Positions 1 to 10,157 are shown, counted from the first letter of the stretch. The stretch: DNA of 64,000 nucleotides from Chrysogorgia sp. JL179-B06 (GCA_035772405.1 JAYKKM010000217.1:62001-126000), one strand, 5' to 3'. Notes: generated by a model from the sequence alone, not told the origin. A program made the numbers and translations.

Positions 1-256
1 TGGCTATCGTACACCAACATCAACCAGATAACTAACTGGAAAGTTCTCCATATACGCTTCATTGCTCAGTCGAACGAAAGTGCGATCCTACGCTCAAGAA
101 GTCCAAAATTGAAGTTTCATTGGGCCCTATACGTCCATCGCCATTGCCTTAAAAAATCGCCGCATCTGTGCCACTTAGTGCCCTGCTTTAAATTGGGAAG
201 CTCGTTCGCCAGAAACGAGGGGTCCTATGGTTGTTGCATACTGTTGTTCAGAACAC

Positions 257-760
257 CTAGATAGAAAAAGCAAGAACTTTATCAAAATAGAAAAAACCGC
301 TCCATTGCATACCATGAATTTCCCAGTTATCTGGGTGCACTGGAACATTTCTGAAAACTGAACGGATATCGGTTTTAGCAATAAACGTGCCTTTGCCAAG
401 TTTAACTAACAGGTTAATTGCGTCATCAATTCTGACATATTGAAGTGAATAATCCGCTTTCGGAATGTTGGCGTTAACGCTATGAAAAATTGTACGCCAT
501 TCATTTTGGGACAACGCCAATCGTATAGATTTGTAAGTGTGGAAATTTTGGAGAACTAAATGGGCCAACTGTTCGGCCAAGTAAAACTTCTTTTGAAAGA
601 TTACTTTCAATAATGTCGGGTAATGACATTGCGGATTTTAGATTGTGCGAAAACCGAAACGAAACCCCTGAAGTAAGTGCGTGACAAAAGCTTTATTTGG
701 GTGATTAAAAAGTTCAGTCTGCCAACGATCAACATTCACGTGTCTTTATTCTACAAGTAT
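257..760 (-). pseudogene. DIRS-type reverse transcriptase fragment
   Basis: The minus strand reads a reverse-transcriptase finger/palm segment of the DIRS kind. The 117-codon frame at 257-610 contains KTDIRSVFRNVPVHPDN and a following GFFYFDKVLAF stretch, the usual DIRS RT block around the first catalytic aspartate. A second frame upstream to about 760 reads NVDRW and NHPNKAFVTHLLQGFRFGF, also typical of this family. The pieces lie in different frames with stops between them, so this is a broken copy. The downstream YxDD block and the tyrosine recombinase are not present next to it; bases 1-256 show only decayed sequence. DIRS elements copy through RNA and integrate with a tyrosine recombinase. 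A host gene is unlikely. Confidence 0.7.
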
Positions 761-1752
761 TCATCGACGTTGTCGTCGTTTATCAGATGCATTAGTAAGC
801 TTGGCGTCGTGTACGATCATGGAGTGTGTTCTGTTGCAGCTGGCTTTGTTACATTGGTGCTTATAGTTGCAAGGTTCGGTTGCACAGCAATAGTTGCCGT
901 TCAAATTCCGGCGTAAGGAATGTGTGACTAAACCTCACAACGGAGAAATATGGCCCGTTTTTACGAAACATGAAGGAACAATTGAAACAATCCGAAACTT
1001 TAGTATTATTACTAAGTTTTGGAATCAGAAAGATGAGCGAAATTTCAGAAAAAATTATTAAATCTTAGTTGGTTAAATTACAATTTAGCTTGTGATATGG
1101 GGTTCAGCTTCTGTGACTGGCAACCAGTCGTTTCGCCACGAGTCATTTCGCCAACGTCCTGGGTCGATTCGCCGACGTGACATGGCGTCATACGAAGCAT
1201 GGATATTAAGCTACCAATGTTTGTAGAAAATTACTGCAGTAGCCCAGTAGCACAAAAAGAAAAAATCTTGTGATATTTGACTGTTGAGGAAATTCTACTT
1301 GAGTCATTGCTTGTTTACTAGTGAAAGATGGAGAGCTAGCTTGCGGGTTCACTCTATGAATCATCACTTATTGTTTTCAAGTGCTCGACCGAAGTTCATG
1401 TAAATCCCAGTGGTATTACTAACAAAGTGCTAGAAATATGATTGATAACTTGTTGTGTATACAAGCCTTTATGGAAAGACAGTTTTTTGTATTTCCAATC
1501 GGCAATGCTAAATCGTATGAAATGCACAATTATGAATTCCTAATGGACGATGTATGTTTTGTCAATACAATAATGACCTTAAGATGCGGCCGTCTGTAAC
1601 GCAACGTACATGTATGACGTGAGCGAGCAAGGAATCGGGAGTGAACGGCGTATTAAATGTGGGAAATTCAACATTAAGATCTGTCTCTCTGCAAAGTAGA
1701 CAAATTTATATTCGTACATGTTTATAATTATGTATAGTTCAGTTTATATCAA
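761..1752. other. Non-coding, decayed sequence
   Basis: No supported gene. A short degenerate direct repeat lies at about 1126-1178, where three units share the core TCGCCNACGT (gtcgtttcgccac, gtcatttcgccaacgt, gtcgattcgccgacgt). Such units occur at the ends of dispersed repeats in marine invertebrate genomes, but no element boundary can be drawn here. Confidence 0.4.
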
Positions 1753-2872
1753 ATGGTATCGTTAAATGCGGTTCAAGAACTACTGCTTTTAGAATATGAT
1801 CAAGGTTTATTAAGTGTTGAGGAATTTCTTGTGCTTTATGATCTCAATACATCAAAAAACTTGACGTATCCTTACTGGGAATACAAGGAGTTTTCTTTGG
1901 CAGATAAAGACGAAAATGAATGCAAAAGCCAGTTTCGTTTTCAGAAAAATGATATTCCACTATTGGCTGAAGCTCTTGGAATACCAGCATTTTTTTTTAA
2001 GTGTGCCCAGGGTACAGTGTGTGGTGGTATATAGAGATAGTGCTCAAGAGATTTGCCTACACATGTCGATACAGTGATATGATCCCCCACTTCGCTCAAC
2101 CAGTGCCAGAACTTTCGATGATTAGTAATCAAGTCCTGGAATTTATTTATGAAGAGCATCACCAAAGGATTGATCAATGGAATCAGACCATTTTAAGTGC
2201 ACACCAGCAACAAACATGCAAATGTAGTGGCCAATAAGGGAGAAGCACTTCAAAACTGTTTTGGTTTCATTGATGGGACTGCTTGTCCTATTTCCAGACC
2301 AAACAGAAATCAATGCATTGTATATAATGGGCACAAGAAGGAAGTCTGAAGTTTCAATCGGTTGTTTTACCAAATGGGTTAATTGCTAACCTTTTTGGCC
2401 CCATTGGTATGTAATGAAAATTAATTGCAAATTTTTTAAGTGTGTATGTAACAAATATATTTACATATTTTATATTTTAGAAGGAAAAAAGCATGATGCT
2501 GGCATGCTTCATGACTCACTTCTGTATGACAATATTCAGAGATTTGCTTTTTTCCCAACGGTGCTCCATTTTGCATTTATGGTGATCCTGCCTACCCTGT
2601 GCATATACACCTGCAAGCACCTTTTAGGGAAGTATTAATTACTTCGCAAATGAAAGCGTTCTACAAATCAATTTGTGTCTCTGTGGAATGGCTTTTTGGA
2701 GACATCATTGGTTATTTCAAGTTCTTGGATTTTAAAAATAGGGCCCAGTCAAATTGGGAAAACGTATGTAGTTCATGGCATTTCAAGGAATGCTTTAACA
2801 TGCCTATATGGAAATTCCACTTCTAAATATTTTAGCTTGGACCCACCAACCCTCAGGGAATATTTTTCATGA
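1753..2872 (+). pseudogene. PIF/Harbinger-type DDE transposase (HARBI1-like), frameshifted
   Basis: Several plus-strand frames in order match the whole HARBI1-like transposase. The N-terminal helical region holds CAQGTVCGGI and, one frame over, KRFAYTCRYSDMI. The catalytic blocks are GFIDGTACPISRP (first Asp), GDPAYP (second Asp) and VEWLFGD (Glu). The C-terminal tail ends near LDPPTLREYFS. A 72-bp GT-AG intron at 2409-2480 joins GPI to EGKKHDAGML exactly at a conserved point. At least four frameshifts (about 2035, 2210, 2350 and 2560, plus one near 2760) break the reading frame, so no active product is expected. The neighbour on the opposite strand (3106-3640) is the Myb-like partner of such elements, so the pair is one Harbinger transposon. 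Clear terminal repeats were not found. Confidence 0.85.
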
Positions 2873-3105
2873 GATACAATTTGACATTACTCAACATACA
2901 ACTGTTTTATTGCTAAATATAAATGTATAGTTTTGCTTTATAACTTTGTCAATAACTCTCCAAAGCAATTAAAATCTTGTTCAAAACAGCATAAGCATGC
3001 TTCTATGTAAACAAATAAAAATTAGAAAGTAGTTAAAAATTCTAAACAAATGAGCAGTTTTAGAACCAGTGAATGAGATGAACAACTAAAACAAGTCATA
3101 AAAAG

Positions 3106-3640
3106 TTACATTGGAATCAGTTTTTCTAGCAACATCATGAAGGCATTTGTCTGCTGCTGTTGTAGTATTGCAACTTGTACATTTTTGACTTTGCTGCTGA
3201 AGTTGATGCTCATTCGTTTTTTCAAGCATCTCTTTCTGTTGAGCTTGGAGAGCAGTTTGCTGTGTAACAACAGACTTGTGCTTTTCTCCCTTTTCACGTA
3301 AGTATTCAGCTGCCTCGCTCTAACCTTTCTCATCTGCCAACCGCTTTGTAGTATTCCATTGCAATTTTTCTTGTGGACTTAGCCTTTTCTTTATCACTTT
3401 CTATCTTCTCTCTCTTAACATCATTATTAATTTTATGCTCTATCAGCAGACTCTTCCATTTCTATTATTTCGTCAACAGCTTTGTCGATTTCTGTTGAAT
3501 GGTTCTTGTGTTGCATTTAAATTGTTTTGGATCATGTCAATCTACCACGGTCAATTAATTCTGTTTTTTCTGTATGAAAAGGGATTGAGAGCCGCCAACA
3601 CTTCCTTACAGAGCGCAGAATATCATGCTGCTTTGTCCAT
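3106..3640 (-). pseudogene. Harbinger accessory Myb/SANT-like protein, frameshifted
   Basis: Read on the minus strand, a methionine at 3638-3640 opens a helical region (ALCKEVLAALNPFSYRKNR) like the SANT/Myb-like domain encoded by animal Harbinger elements. It is followed in shifted frames by an acidic stretch (EIDKAVDEIIEMEESAD), a Lys/Glu-rich stretch (REKIESDKEKAKSTRK) and a Gln-rich tail ending QQQQTNAFMMLLEKL. This order of SANT-like domain, charged helix and Gln-rich end is the usual layout of the accessory protein, which in known Harbinger systems brings the transposase to DNA. It is convergent with the transposase at 1753-2872. At least three frame changes make it non-functional. Bases 2873-3105 between the genes hold only AT-rich 3' sequence. 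Confidence 0.65.
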
Positions 3641-3659
3641 ACTTGAGTTCTATTGGAAC

Positions 3660-4235
3660 AGACCAAAATTACACATCACAAAATCACATAAAAAATACAA
3701 AAATACATACAAATCACAAATTTGGTTGATAACCAAACTAATAGATCAAAATATGGAAGTGTTTACTGGAATTACCAATTCGTAGTAAAAAAATTATATT
3801 CTAATTCGAGCAATAAATTTGAAGAAATTAAAATGTTTTGATCTGTCAAAACAATACTCGATGGGGTAAGTTTGTTTGTTTTCACGTTTGATATTCAAGA
3901 TGTTGAAGCTCTTCTTCTCAAGATCTTCGTTTGCTATGCAGTACAAGGTGTTCTTATCTGTTCTTCAATTCGATCCCTGACTGGGACTCAAGATTTTTCC
4001 CAATAAGAACAGATTGTACAGTAAACGTGAAAACATTTACAAACATCAAGCTACAATTTCTTATTACACAAATTAACATAATTTACAGAACCTAAATAAA
4101 TCCTTGTTTTGATAAAACATGCACAATTTTACTCTTGAAATTAAAATCAAGTTGAAAACTGATTTTGATCAGTAAACTGATGCACAACAAATAAGGGATT
4201 CTGGTCATCCTTGATTAAATTTTCTCCAATTATGT
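3660..4235. other. Non-coding AT-rich sequence
   Basis: No gene, RNA or clear repeat recognised. It may contain the end of the Harbinger element, but I could not pair it with a matching left terminus. Confidence 0.3.
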
Positions 4236-4629
4236 TTACTTTTTCATTAAGCAAGTAATAACTTGCTTCCGTACTACCAGTATTTGAAATACAATCCAAC
4301 CAGCGCCCAACCAACTTGGGCCCTTGGCTTGTAAATTACTTAGAGTGCCAGGGAAATAGAATAGCCAAAAGTAATTGTCCTCTTCGTCATTGTAATAGAC
4401 TGGGAACATTAATCCATTAGCCTTGGCAATGAAGTTGTCCAATTGAACAAGCGTTTGCCAGATTTCCTGGTGGGATGCTGCAAACACGATCTTTGGAAAT
4501 CTTATTGCTATCAGGAAAATCACAAGTTCCAAAGACTTGAAGCAACAACTGGTTGCATTCTTCAGTTGCAGATGAGGATTGCTCTTCTTTTGTATCAATC
4601 ACAAACTTAATGAGATCTTTCAGACTCAT
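4236..4629 (-). pseudogene. Unidentified coding-like exon remnants
   Basis: Two overlapping minus-strand frames (4236-4598 and 4417-4629) read like protein. One starts MSLKDLIKFVIDTKEEQSSS; the other has NYFWLFYFPGTLSN. They appear to be pieces of one exon separated by a frameshift near 4500. I do not recognise the family. The THAP exon lies about 0.8 kb upstream on the same strand, so these may be later exons of that gene, but no splice chain could be established. Confidence 0.25.
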
Positions 4630-4639
4630 GATCGTTTTG

Positions 4640-5038
4640 ATTTCATTTGAGCCATATTTCCAGGTCTTTTTTAGTCAAATATTCTCAGGAAAGCCCTCAA
4701 CATGAAAGCCTCCAACCAGATATGGAACTTTAGCTCCGACCACCACTCCTCTTGCTTCACCTTAAATTACAGTGTTGTAAATGTAAATTATTAAAGAATA
4801 TTATTTCTCTAGTTTATATTTGTGATGCATAAATATTAGACAATGATGGTGCTGAAAAAGATGGTGCCTGCACATTTAACCATACTTCGCAACTTTAAAT
4901 CAGTTCAAACAGCAGCTAAATAATAAATCTTAAAATATATATTGCACTTATTATTGTGTGAAAGTATATATATTTGTAGTCACAGTATGGGTTTACATAT
5001 ACTGCATATAAGTAATGTAAGTTTACTAATCTCTATAT
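4640..5038. other. Non-coding AT-rich sequence
   Basis: Nothing recognised. TA-rich microsatellite-like sequence is present at about 4930-5040. Confidence 0.3.
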
Positions 5039-5162
5039 AAATTTTGGTTATATAAAACGATATTTTTTCGATACTTTTGTCAAAAAATCTTTGACGCTTT
5101 ATCGTTATAAAGCATCAAAGAAGCTTTTTTGACAAAAATATCGTTTTATATAACCAAAATTT
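5039..5162. repeat. 124-bp near-perfect palindrome (MITE-like)
   Basis: The outer 25 bases at 5039-5063 (starting aaattttggttatataaaac) are an exact inverted copy of 5138-5162. The inner arms also pair (ttttgtcaaaaaa with ttttttgacaaaa, and gctttat with ataaagc), leaving a loop of about 4 bases near 5103. The whole unit would fold into one long hairpin. It is probably a small foldback MITE; no transposase matches it here. Confidence 0.75.
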
Positions 5163-5462
5163 AATCCAGCAAATAAAAATAAAAAATCCAAGCCAAAATA
5201 TTGGAGAATAAGCAACCGCTGCATTTGCAGGATCTGCAAATCCATAAATTCAAATCCAACAACCCGAAAACTCACTCACAACCTTAGATGATTTTTTTTA
5301 AGACATACAAGTGTTGCGTTCACTAAAAGTCATCCAAACAAAACCCTAAATAGACTTGTATTTGGCAGTCCAGTAAAGCATCGGACATCGGATTCTCTGG
5401 TTATTTGGGCGAATTGAAATGAGGGGTAAACAGTATTGTCCTCTTAGATTTTGGCATCATTT

Positions 5463-5810
5463 TCAGGAACGGTGACAGTTTTCAAGTTTCTGTCGCTTCG
5501 GTAATGTAGTGCATTGCCCTGATACATTCATAAATAGTGTTGGCACTGGATTATCCTTCTTTGTACGTTCTGCATCCAAAAAGTGATTTGAACACACCAT
5601 CATGTATGACCCAGGTTTAAAATCTTTTAGGCCTTTTGCAACACTTTTCATCCAAAGTTCCGGCAAGCCTTGGTCTTCCGGCCATTTATGCCAAATTATC
5701 TTTGATACATGCGATCGTTTTACAATCAAATGTGGATATCTTTGGTCATTATCACAGCCACCAACGCAACAACGGTTCTTTTTCCCCATCATACAATACC
5801 GCTTGTGCAA
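5463..5810 (-). CDS. THAP-type zinc finger exon
   Basis: The 115-codon minus-strand frame contains a full THAP domain. The C2CH zinc ligands are seen as CCVGGC near residue 14, then CSNHF about 60 residues later, and the family-typical proline-rich end NPVPTLFM follows. The conserved tryptophan is in the ELWMKSV helix. THAP domains bind DNA and occur in host transcription regulators and in P-element transposases. The frame ends with a stop after NCHRS, so this is either the N-terminal exon of a larger gene or a short THAP-only remnant. No P-element transposase core was found nearby. The start at 5808-5810 is one of two candidates (an internal Met lies 7 codons in). Confidence 0.75.
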   Translation of the reverse strand: MHKRYCMMGKKNRCCVGGCDNDQRYPHLIVKRSHVSKIIWHKWPEDQGLPELWMKSVAKGLKDFKPGSYMMVCSNHFLDAERTKKDNPVPTLFMNVSGQCTTLPKRQKLENCHRS

Positions 5811-5931
5811 AAAAAATTCAATACTCCAAGTACAATCTTAAATAATTTGCATATGGGCATGCTCACCCCAAGCTCTTTTCCCCCAGCAATATGGCGCCAT
5901 TAACTGTGAACTTGTCTATTCTTACCTTTAT

Positions 5932-6030
5932 TCACAGGTAACAAGGTTTTGTCGACTTCATACCTTCCTTGTGATATTTAGTGAGAATTGCAATTTGTTC
6001 GCTTGTAAGTTTTGCCGGTCTGATGCTCAT
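5932..6030 (-). CDS. Short helix-turn-helix-like exon (candidate)
   Basis: A minus-strand Met at 6028-6030 opens a 32-codon frame with LTSEQIAILTKYHKEGMKST. This resembles the first helices of homeodomain-like proteins found in sponge and cnidarian gene families. A GTGAAT donor-like site lies just before the stop, so it may be a first exon rather than a full gene. It is 120 bp upstream of the THAP exon on the same strand; a link is possible but not shown. Confidence 0.3.
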   Translation of the reverse strand: MSIRPAKLTSEQIAILTKYHKEGMKSTKPCYL

Positions 6031-6039
6031 GATTTACTC

Positions 6040-6330
6040 TCGATATTAAATAAAATATTTGGCAACAAATAGGATTTTTATGCTTTACCTTCCAGTGTGA
6101 CTAGTTTGGGTATGACCAGGGGCTCCATTGGGAGTTGGTTACTTCATGGAAGCCCGTCCCCAACACAACTATAATCATAACCAAAATTTTGTGTTGGGAC
6201 ACAAAAATCAGCATACATGAAGTAATCCCGCCATTGGGCGCCCCTGCACATGTGTTAGCAGACCTATCCAACATGGCTTTCTGAGACGAAACTGCTCCAG
6301 TTTGTCTAAGAGGGATTATTAAATTAAGGG
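6040..6330. repeat. Dispersed repeat A, copy 1 (interrupted)
   Basis: Sequence from aaataaaatatttggcaacaaatagg to the segment with gcacatgtgttagcagacct and gctccagtttgtctaag matches 17020-17210. The two copies lie about 11 kb apart in direct orientation and are diverged. Copy 1 carries the 98-bp insertion described separately; copy 2 does not. Confidence 0.7.
6133..6230. mobile_element. 98-bp MITE with 8-bp target duplication
   Basis: The insertion is bounded by ccattggg at 6125-6132 and 6231-6238. Its ends are inverted (gttacttcatg against catgaagtaatccc), and inner arms also pair (tccccaacaca against tgtgttggga). The related repeat at 17085-17100 has the uninterrupted sequence and acts as an empty site. 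An 8-bp duplication points to hAT-like or related mobilisation; the family is not identified. Confidence 0.75.
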
Positions 6331-6364
6331 TACGAACATTTTTATCTGTTTACTAAGATTTATT

Positions 6365-6640
6365 ACCTCCGCCAGGAGGTTATGTATTCATCTCGGTTTG
6401 TTTGTGTGTCTGTCTGTCAGCAGGATAACTAAAAAATATCTAACATATAAACACGAAAATTTGTAGAGAACATGGGCATAAGCCAAGGACAAATCGATTA
6501 AATTTTGGCACAATTTGGATGAGAAATTTAAAAAAGTTTGTCTTGCTTTCTCGGGCTTAAGAAAACTGAATGCGTAATTAGTGCATAATTTTTTATGCTT
6601 GAACACTTCAATTTTGTCATCAAGATATGTCATTCATTAT
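6365..6640. mobile_element. Dispersed MITE-like repeat (cctccgccaggaggtt family), copy 1
   Basis: It begins with cctccgccaggaggttatgt and contains the gtctgtctgtcagcaggataac motif, the start of a repeat widely seen in marine animal genomes. Similar sequence recurs at about 7112 and 7150. This copy has no clear right end. Confidence 0.5.
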
Positions 6641-6836
6641 TCATGAATTTGATAGTAATAAAAAACAAAACAAAAAATAACTGAAAGACCGATGTCAGTT
6701 TTATTGTTATTGTGAGTAATGTGTTAAAGAACAAACGTTAAATCAAATGCAACGAAGCATTTACTGTGCTGCGGAGGCGTTGGGTTACCACATAGCTGGT
6801 TTACAAACTCGATTACCGCAACCCTTAATTGCCTTA

Positions 6837-7071
6837 ATGAAGAAGGTAGATGTCCTAAATGAGCATCTGTCCGAATTGAACCACATTAAAGCAGAACTGC
6901 ATGTATAACGACCTAAAGTCAAGCAAGAAAAAGCTAGAGGAGAACAACAAAGTTCATGAAACTCTGGTTATGGAAAACACCAAATTAAAAGACCAAGTTG
7001 AAGAGCTGGAGAAAAGCTTCATTGATGATGTAGACGGACTGGCCGATCAATATATTCAAGAAAATGAATGA
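6837..7071 (+). pseudogene. Coiled-coil protein remnant
   Basis: A plus-strand Met at 6837 opens MKKVDVLNEHLSELNHIK, which stops near 6903. Shifting one frame continues as a clear charged heptad-like helix (YNDLKSSKKKLEENNKVHE, later LKDQVEELEKS) ending at a TGA at 7069-7071. An AATAAA-like signal follows (caataaac, 7088). It may be the 3' end of a processed gene copy or of an exon of unknown origin. The family is not recognised. It lies between two copies of the cctccgcc repeat. Confidence 0.4.
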
Positions 7072-7111
7072 ACTATAATAATAAGTCAATAAACTAATAT
7101 TTTTACACCAC

Positions 7112-7790
7112 GAGGTTATTTTTATACCTCGGTTTGTTTGCGTGTGCTCTTACGACCGCCGAGAGGTTGTTTTCAACTCTCTTTGTTTATTTGTGTGTGT
7201 GTGTTTGCATTTGCTTGTCAGCAGGATAACGCTATAAAATTATCGAACAGTCAATTGCGAAATTTTGTGGAACTAATGGCCGTAAGCCAAAGTCAAATCA
7301 ACAAATTGTACTTGAATTTGGCCTAAAATTGAATGAGATATTTACAAAAGTTTGACTTGTATTGCTTGTCCATGCTGAAGCGAACTGAATGCGTAATAGT
7401 CTTATGCATAATGACCTCACAAGGCGTGATGTGCGTGGGGAATTCTGATCTAAAGGCTGATTTCATTCAGTGGAATTTTGCGAGCAGACGGATTTTTTCT
7501 TTGTTCTGTGACTGCTCAAGCGAAACGAATCTAATTATGAGCAAAGAAAAGAGAAAAAATCCGTCTGCTTGCAAAATATCACTGAATGAGTAATCAGGCT
7601 TTAGTTGATAGTCACGACGTGAAAAATTAACCTGGTAAATGACTACCAAGATCAGAATTCCCCATGTGCATCACGCCTTGTGACGTCATTATACATAAGG
7701 TCTATTAATGCACGTTTAATTTATACATACATTGAATACTGCAATTTCCTAGGCGGAGGTATGCAATCTCTGAGTGCCTTCTAGTTATAT
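7112..7790. mobile_element. Composite MITE-like element, cctccgcc family, copy 2
   Basis: The left part holds two starts of the family (ccacgaggttatttttatacc at 7112 and gaccgccgagaggttgtt at about 7155), both followed by the tgtcagcaggataac region. The right end reads ggcggaggtatgcaatctctgagtgcc, the typical terminal sequence of this repeat. It is non-autonomous with no coding capacity. A long palindrome (7389-7712) fills its centre. Confidence 0.55.
7389..7712. repeat. Long imperfect palindrome inside the composite MITE
   Basis: The left arm (gcataatgacctcacaaggc, about 7406) pairs with the right arm ending near 7694 (gcatcacgccttgtgacgtc). The match continues inward through ggggaattctgatct and through the cagacggattttttct / agaaaaaatccgtctg pair. 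The arms are about 140 bp each with a few mismatches and a short central loop near 7535. Confidence 0.75.
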
Positions 7791-8189
7791 TGTGTGTTTG
7801 ACTTGTAATCTTGTTTGAATGATTTATCTGCAACATCCTATATTTATTTTGTCTATCAAAATAGTTATTAGTTGTCCTCACTCTGTCGGCTGGAAAAATT
7901 TGCAGGTTGCAGGTTGGGCTGTGTCACCCAAGAAATAGATTTGTGCATGAAATCTCTGAATGACAAAACAACCCCAAAACAACAGATCCTAACCTCTGCA
8001 TTACGAGTGTTCCCTGCAATCTTTATTCTGAAAATCACCCCTACCTTTCCAGTCACGTCCTGGGTCACATCCTGCTCTTTCACAACTCTTCATCAGCTCA
8101 CATGACTATATATTAAATACGTCTCTAAAGATAACTGTAAAGTACTTCAGGAAAACGTGCAAAACGCCTAAATCTATTTTCGGTTTAGC

Positions 8190-8444
8190 TTGAGTGACTG
8201 TGTCCAACAACGGCTGCTACTCATGCTCAGAACCGGGCAACCTGTTGCCTGCACTTTTTTCTCAACAAAACTTGATCAGGTAATAAGGCATTGTGGACTT
8301 GACACAACCAAGTATAAAGGTTATAGTTTTAGAATCGAAGTGCATCTCATGCAGCTGCTTCAGGCATGTCAGATTCAAATTCGAACTTTAGGTCGATGGA
8401 AATCAAATGCATTTTTAAAATATATTCGAATTACAAATCTTTGA
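8190..8444 (+). pseudogene. Tyrosine recombinase C-terminus (DIRS/Crypton type)
   Basis: The plus-strand frame ends with the catalytic half of a tyrosine recombinase: YKGYSFRI supplies the second Arg, TLGRWKSNAF the His/Trp-block equivalent, and KYIRI the nucleophile Tyr. The preceding CGLDTTKYKGYSF is usual for DIRS-type recombinases. The segment between (EVHLMQLLQACQ) is diverged, and the N-terminal half and first Arg are missing. No ATG opens it, so it is a fragment. It could belong to the same DIRS family as the RT fragment at 257-760, but the orientation differs. Confidence 0.7.
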
Positions 8445-8479
8445 GTTTGGAATAGAAACCTTTTGCTTGAGTACTTTTT

Positions 8480-8760
8480 CCAGATATCCTACAGCTTGCA
8501 TGTGCGGTTGTTGAGCTCTGGTTCAACAACGTCTTAAAATCCAATGCTATTAAGCAATTATTAAATAAACAATTTTCATAAAACATCTACCAGATCCTCA
8601 TACAACTAGCAGGGATGGTTGTTGGGGTATGGTCTAATGTTTTCATATATTTCCTTGGTCTATTGTTCAGCTACATATTAAGGATGCTGGTGCAGCCGCT
8701 TTCGCATGTACCAGATCCTCACACAACTAGCATGAGCGGTTGTTAAGGTATTGTCACATC
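8480..8760. repeat. Diverged short direct repeats
   Basis: Two clear copies of accagatcctcaYacaactagca followed by ggttgtt occur at about 8590 and 8710, with a weaker third at about 8485 (cagatatcctacagcttgca). The spacing is about 120 bp. No coding content. Confidence 0.45.
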
Positions 8761-8841
8761 CGTTTGCATGTTAGAACTTGTTATTTATTTTATTTATTTA
8801 TTAAGCTTCCATTGTACAATAACTAAAAAAAATTCGAACAA

Positions 8842-9565
8842 AACGATCGCGTCAATCTTTCTTAAGCCCACGCCAGTCAAGCGACTACTACCGTTAGAAA
8901 GACCATTAAATTCTGTGCAACATATGTAAATTTGAAAAATTGTATAGAATAGCGTGCGAGAAAATAGTAATTTTATATGAGTTGGTCGGAAATAACAAAT
9001 TCCGCCCTACAGACAAAAAGCCGGTCATGTTTAACGATCGCGTCAAGTTTCTTAAGCCCGCGCCAGTCAAGCGACTCAACATTGTAAATTTTAAAAATCG
9101 TATAGAATAGCGAGAGAAAATAGTAATTTTATGTGAGTTAGTCGAAATAACAAATTTCGGCCTACCAATTAGCGCTGTTGCCCGAGACCAAAAGGGCGTC
9201 ATGTTTAACGTTCGCGTGAATCTTTCTTAGGCCCGCACCAGTCAAGCGACTGCTACCGTTAGAAAGACCATTAAATTCTGTGCAACATATGTAAATTAAA
9301 AAAAATCGTATAGAATAGCAGGGGGGAAAAAAGTAATTTTATATGAGTTGGTTGGAAATAACAAATTCCACTATCAATTATAGCGCCCTTGCTCGATAGT
9401 TGAAGAGACGTTCATGTTTAACGTTCGTGTGAATCTTCCTTAGGCACGATCGAGTCAAGCGACTACTACCGTTATGAACTATGAAGAGCATTAAATTCTC
9501 TACAACATATTTAAATTTAAATAAATCGTATAGAATAGCGCCATAGAAAATAGTACTTTTATAAA
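8842..9565. repeat. Tandem array, four units of about 175-215 bp
   Basis: Units start with aacgatcgcgtcaa / aacgttcgcgtgaa at 8842, 9033, 9207 and 9420. Shared landmarks in each are ccagtcaagcgact, aaatcgtatagaatagc and aaaatagtaattttat. Unit 2 has an internal deletion, which explains the uneven spacing (191, 174, 213). Short frames reading through it are by-products of the repeat. Confidence 0.85.
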
Positions 9566-9757
9566 GTCGAAGCGTATCGTCTGCCCAAACCGCAGTCAGG
9601 TTCACACGGATGGCTACCGGCTGAATCGATGGCGTACTTCACAGTGGTCAATATTTCATCATCAGATGGTAAGGATCAAGAAATCCCAAACCAAGCGCAG
9701 AAACACACCATTGCTGTCCCCGGATCCACAGCCGTTCTGTATTTGATTAGTCTAATA

Positions 9758-10120
9758 TTAAGAACAAGTGATGGTATGGGTAATGCTATGAGACGAATTA
9801 CACTTCAAGCAGATAGTTTTTAGCTTGGTCTTGGGAATATGGGAGTCAATAATGTTTATTAGCTTGTGATTCCAGTGGCTATAGATGTCTTCAATGGTAG
9901 AATATTCATCAATTATATCATCAAGTCTAGCTTGTACAAGGCTTTCCTTTAATGCAACAAAATCAGCGTTTTTGAAGTTATAAACAGTGCGTGGTTTATT
10001 GTGTAAATGAGGCAGTTGTGTAATGAAGTCAAATGTGACAGCAAAATGGTCCGATGGGAATGGCAGTTGTTGTCTTACTTCTGCGTTAGTAATACATTGA
10101 TGCTTGTGGCCGAACTTAGG
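9758..10120 (-). pseudogene. LINE endonuclease-domain fragment
   Basis: An open minus-strand frame without a start codon reads the end of an APE-type endonuclease and the following linker of an L2/CR1-type LINE. PFPSDHFAVTFDF carries the conserved SDH block, followed by NFKNADFVALKESL and WNHKLINIIDSHIPKTK. It stops at 9758-9760. Reverse transcriptase is not present downstream. The upstream side is cut at about 10120, where repeat B (shared with 17340-17400) begins. Confidence 0.75.
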
Positions 10121-10157
10121 CCCTCGCCTTTAGTGGGGACCTTAAATTGTTACAATA
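10103..10157. repeat. Repeat B, copy 1
   Basis: The stretch gaacttaggccctcgccttta followed by ccttaaattgttacaat recurs at about 17346-17395 as aaacttagggcctcaccttta and cttaaattgttacaat. Same orientation, function unknown. Confidence 0.6.

Noticed and set aside
5602..5903. Plus-strand frames of 64-79 codons
   Set aside because: Antisense to the THAP domain.
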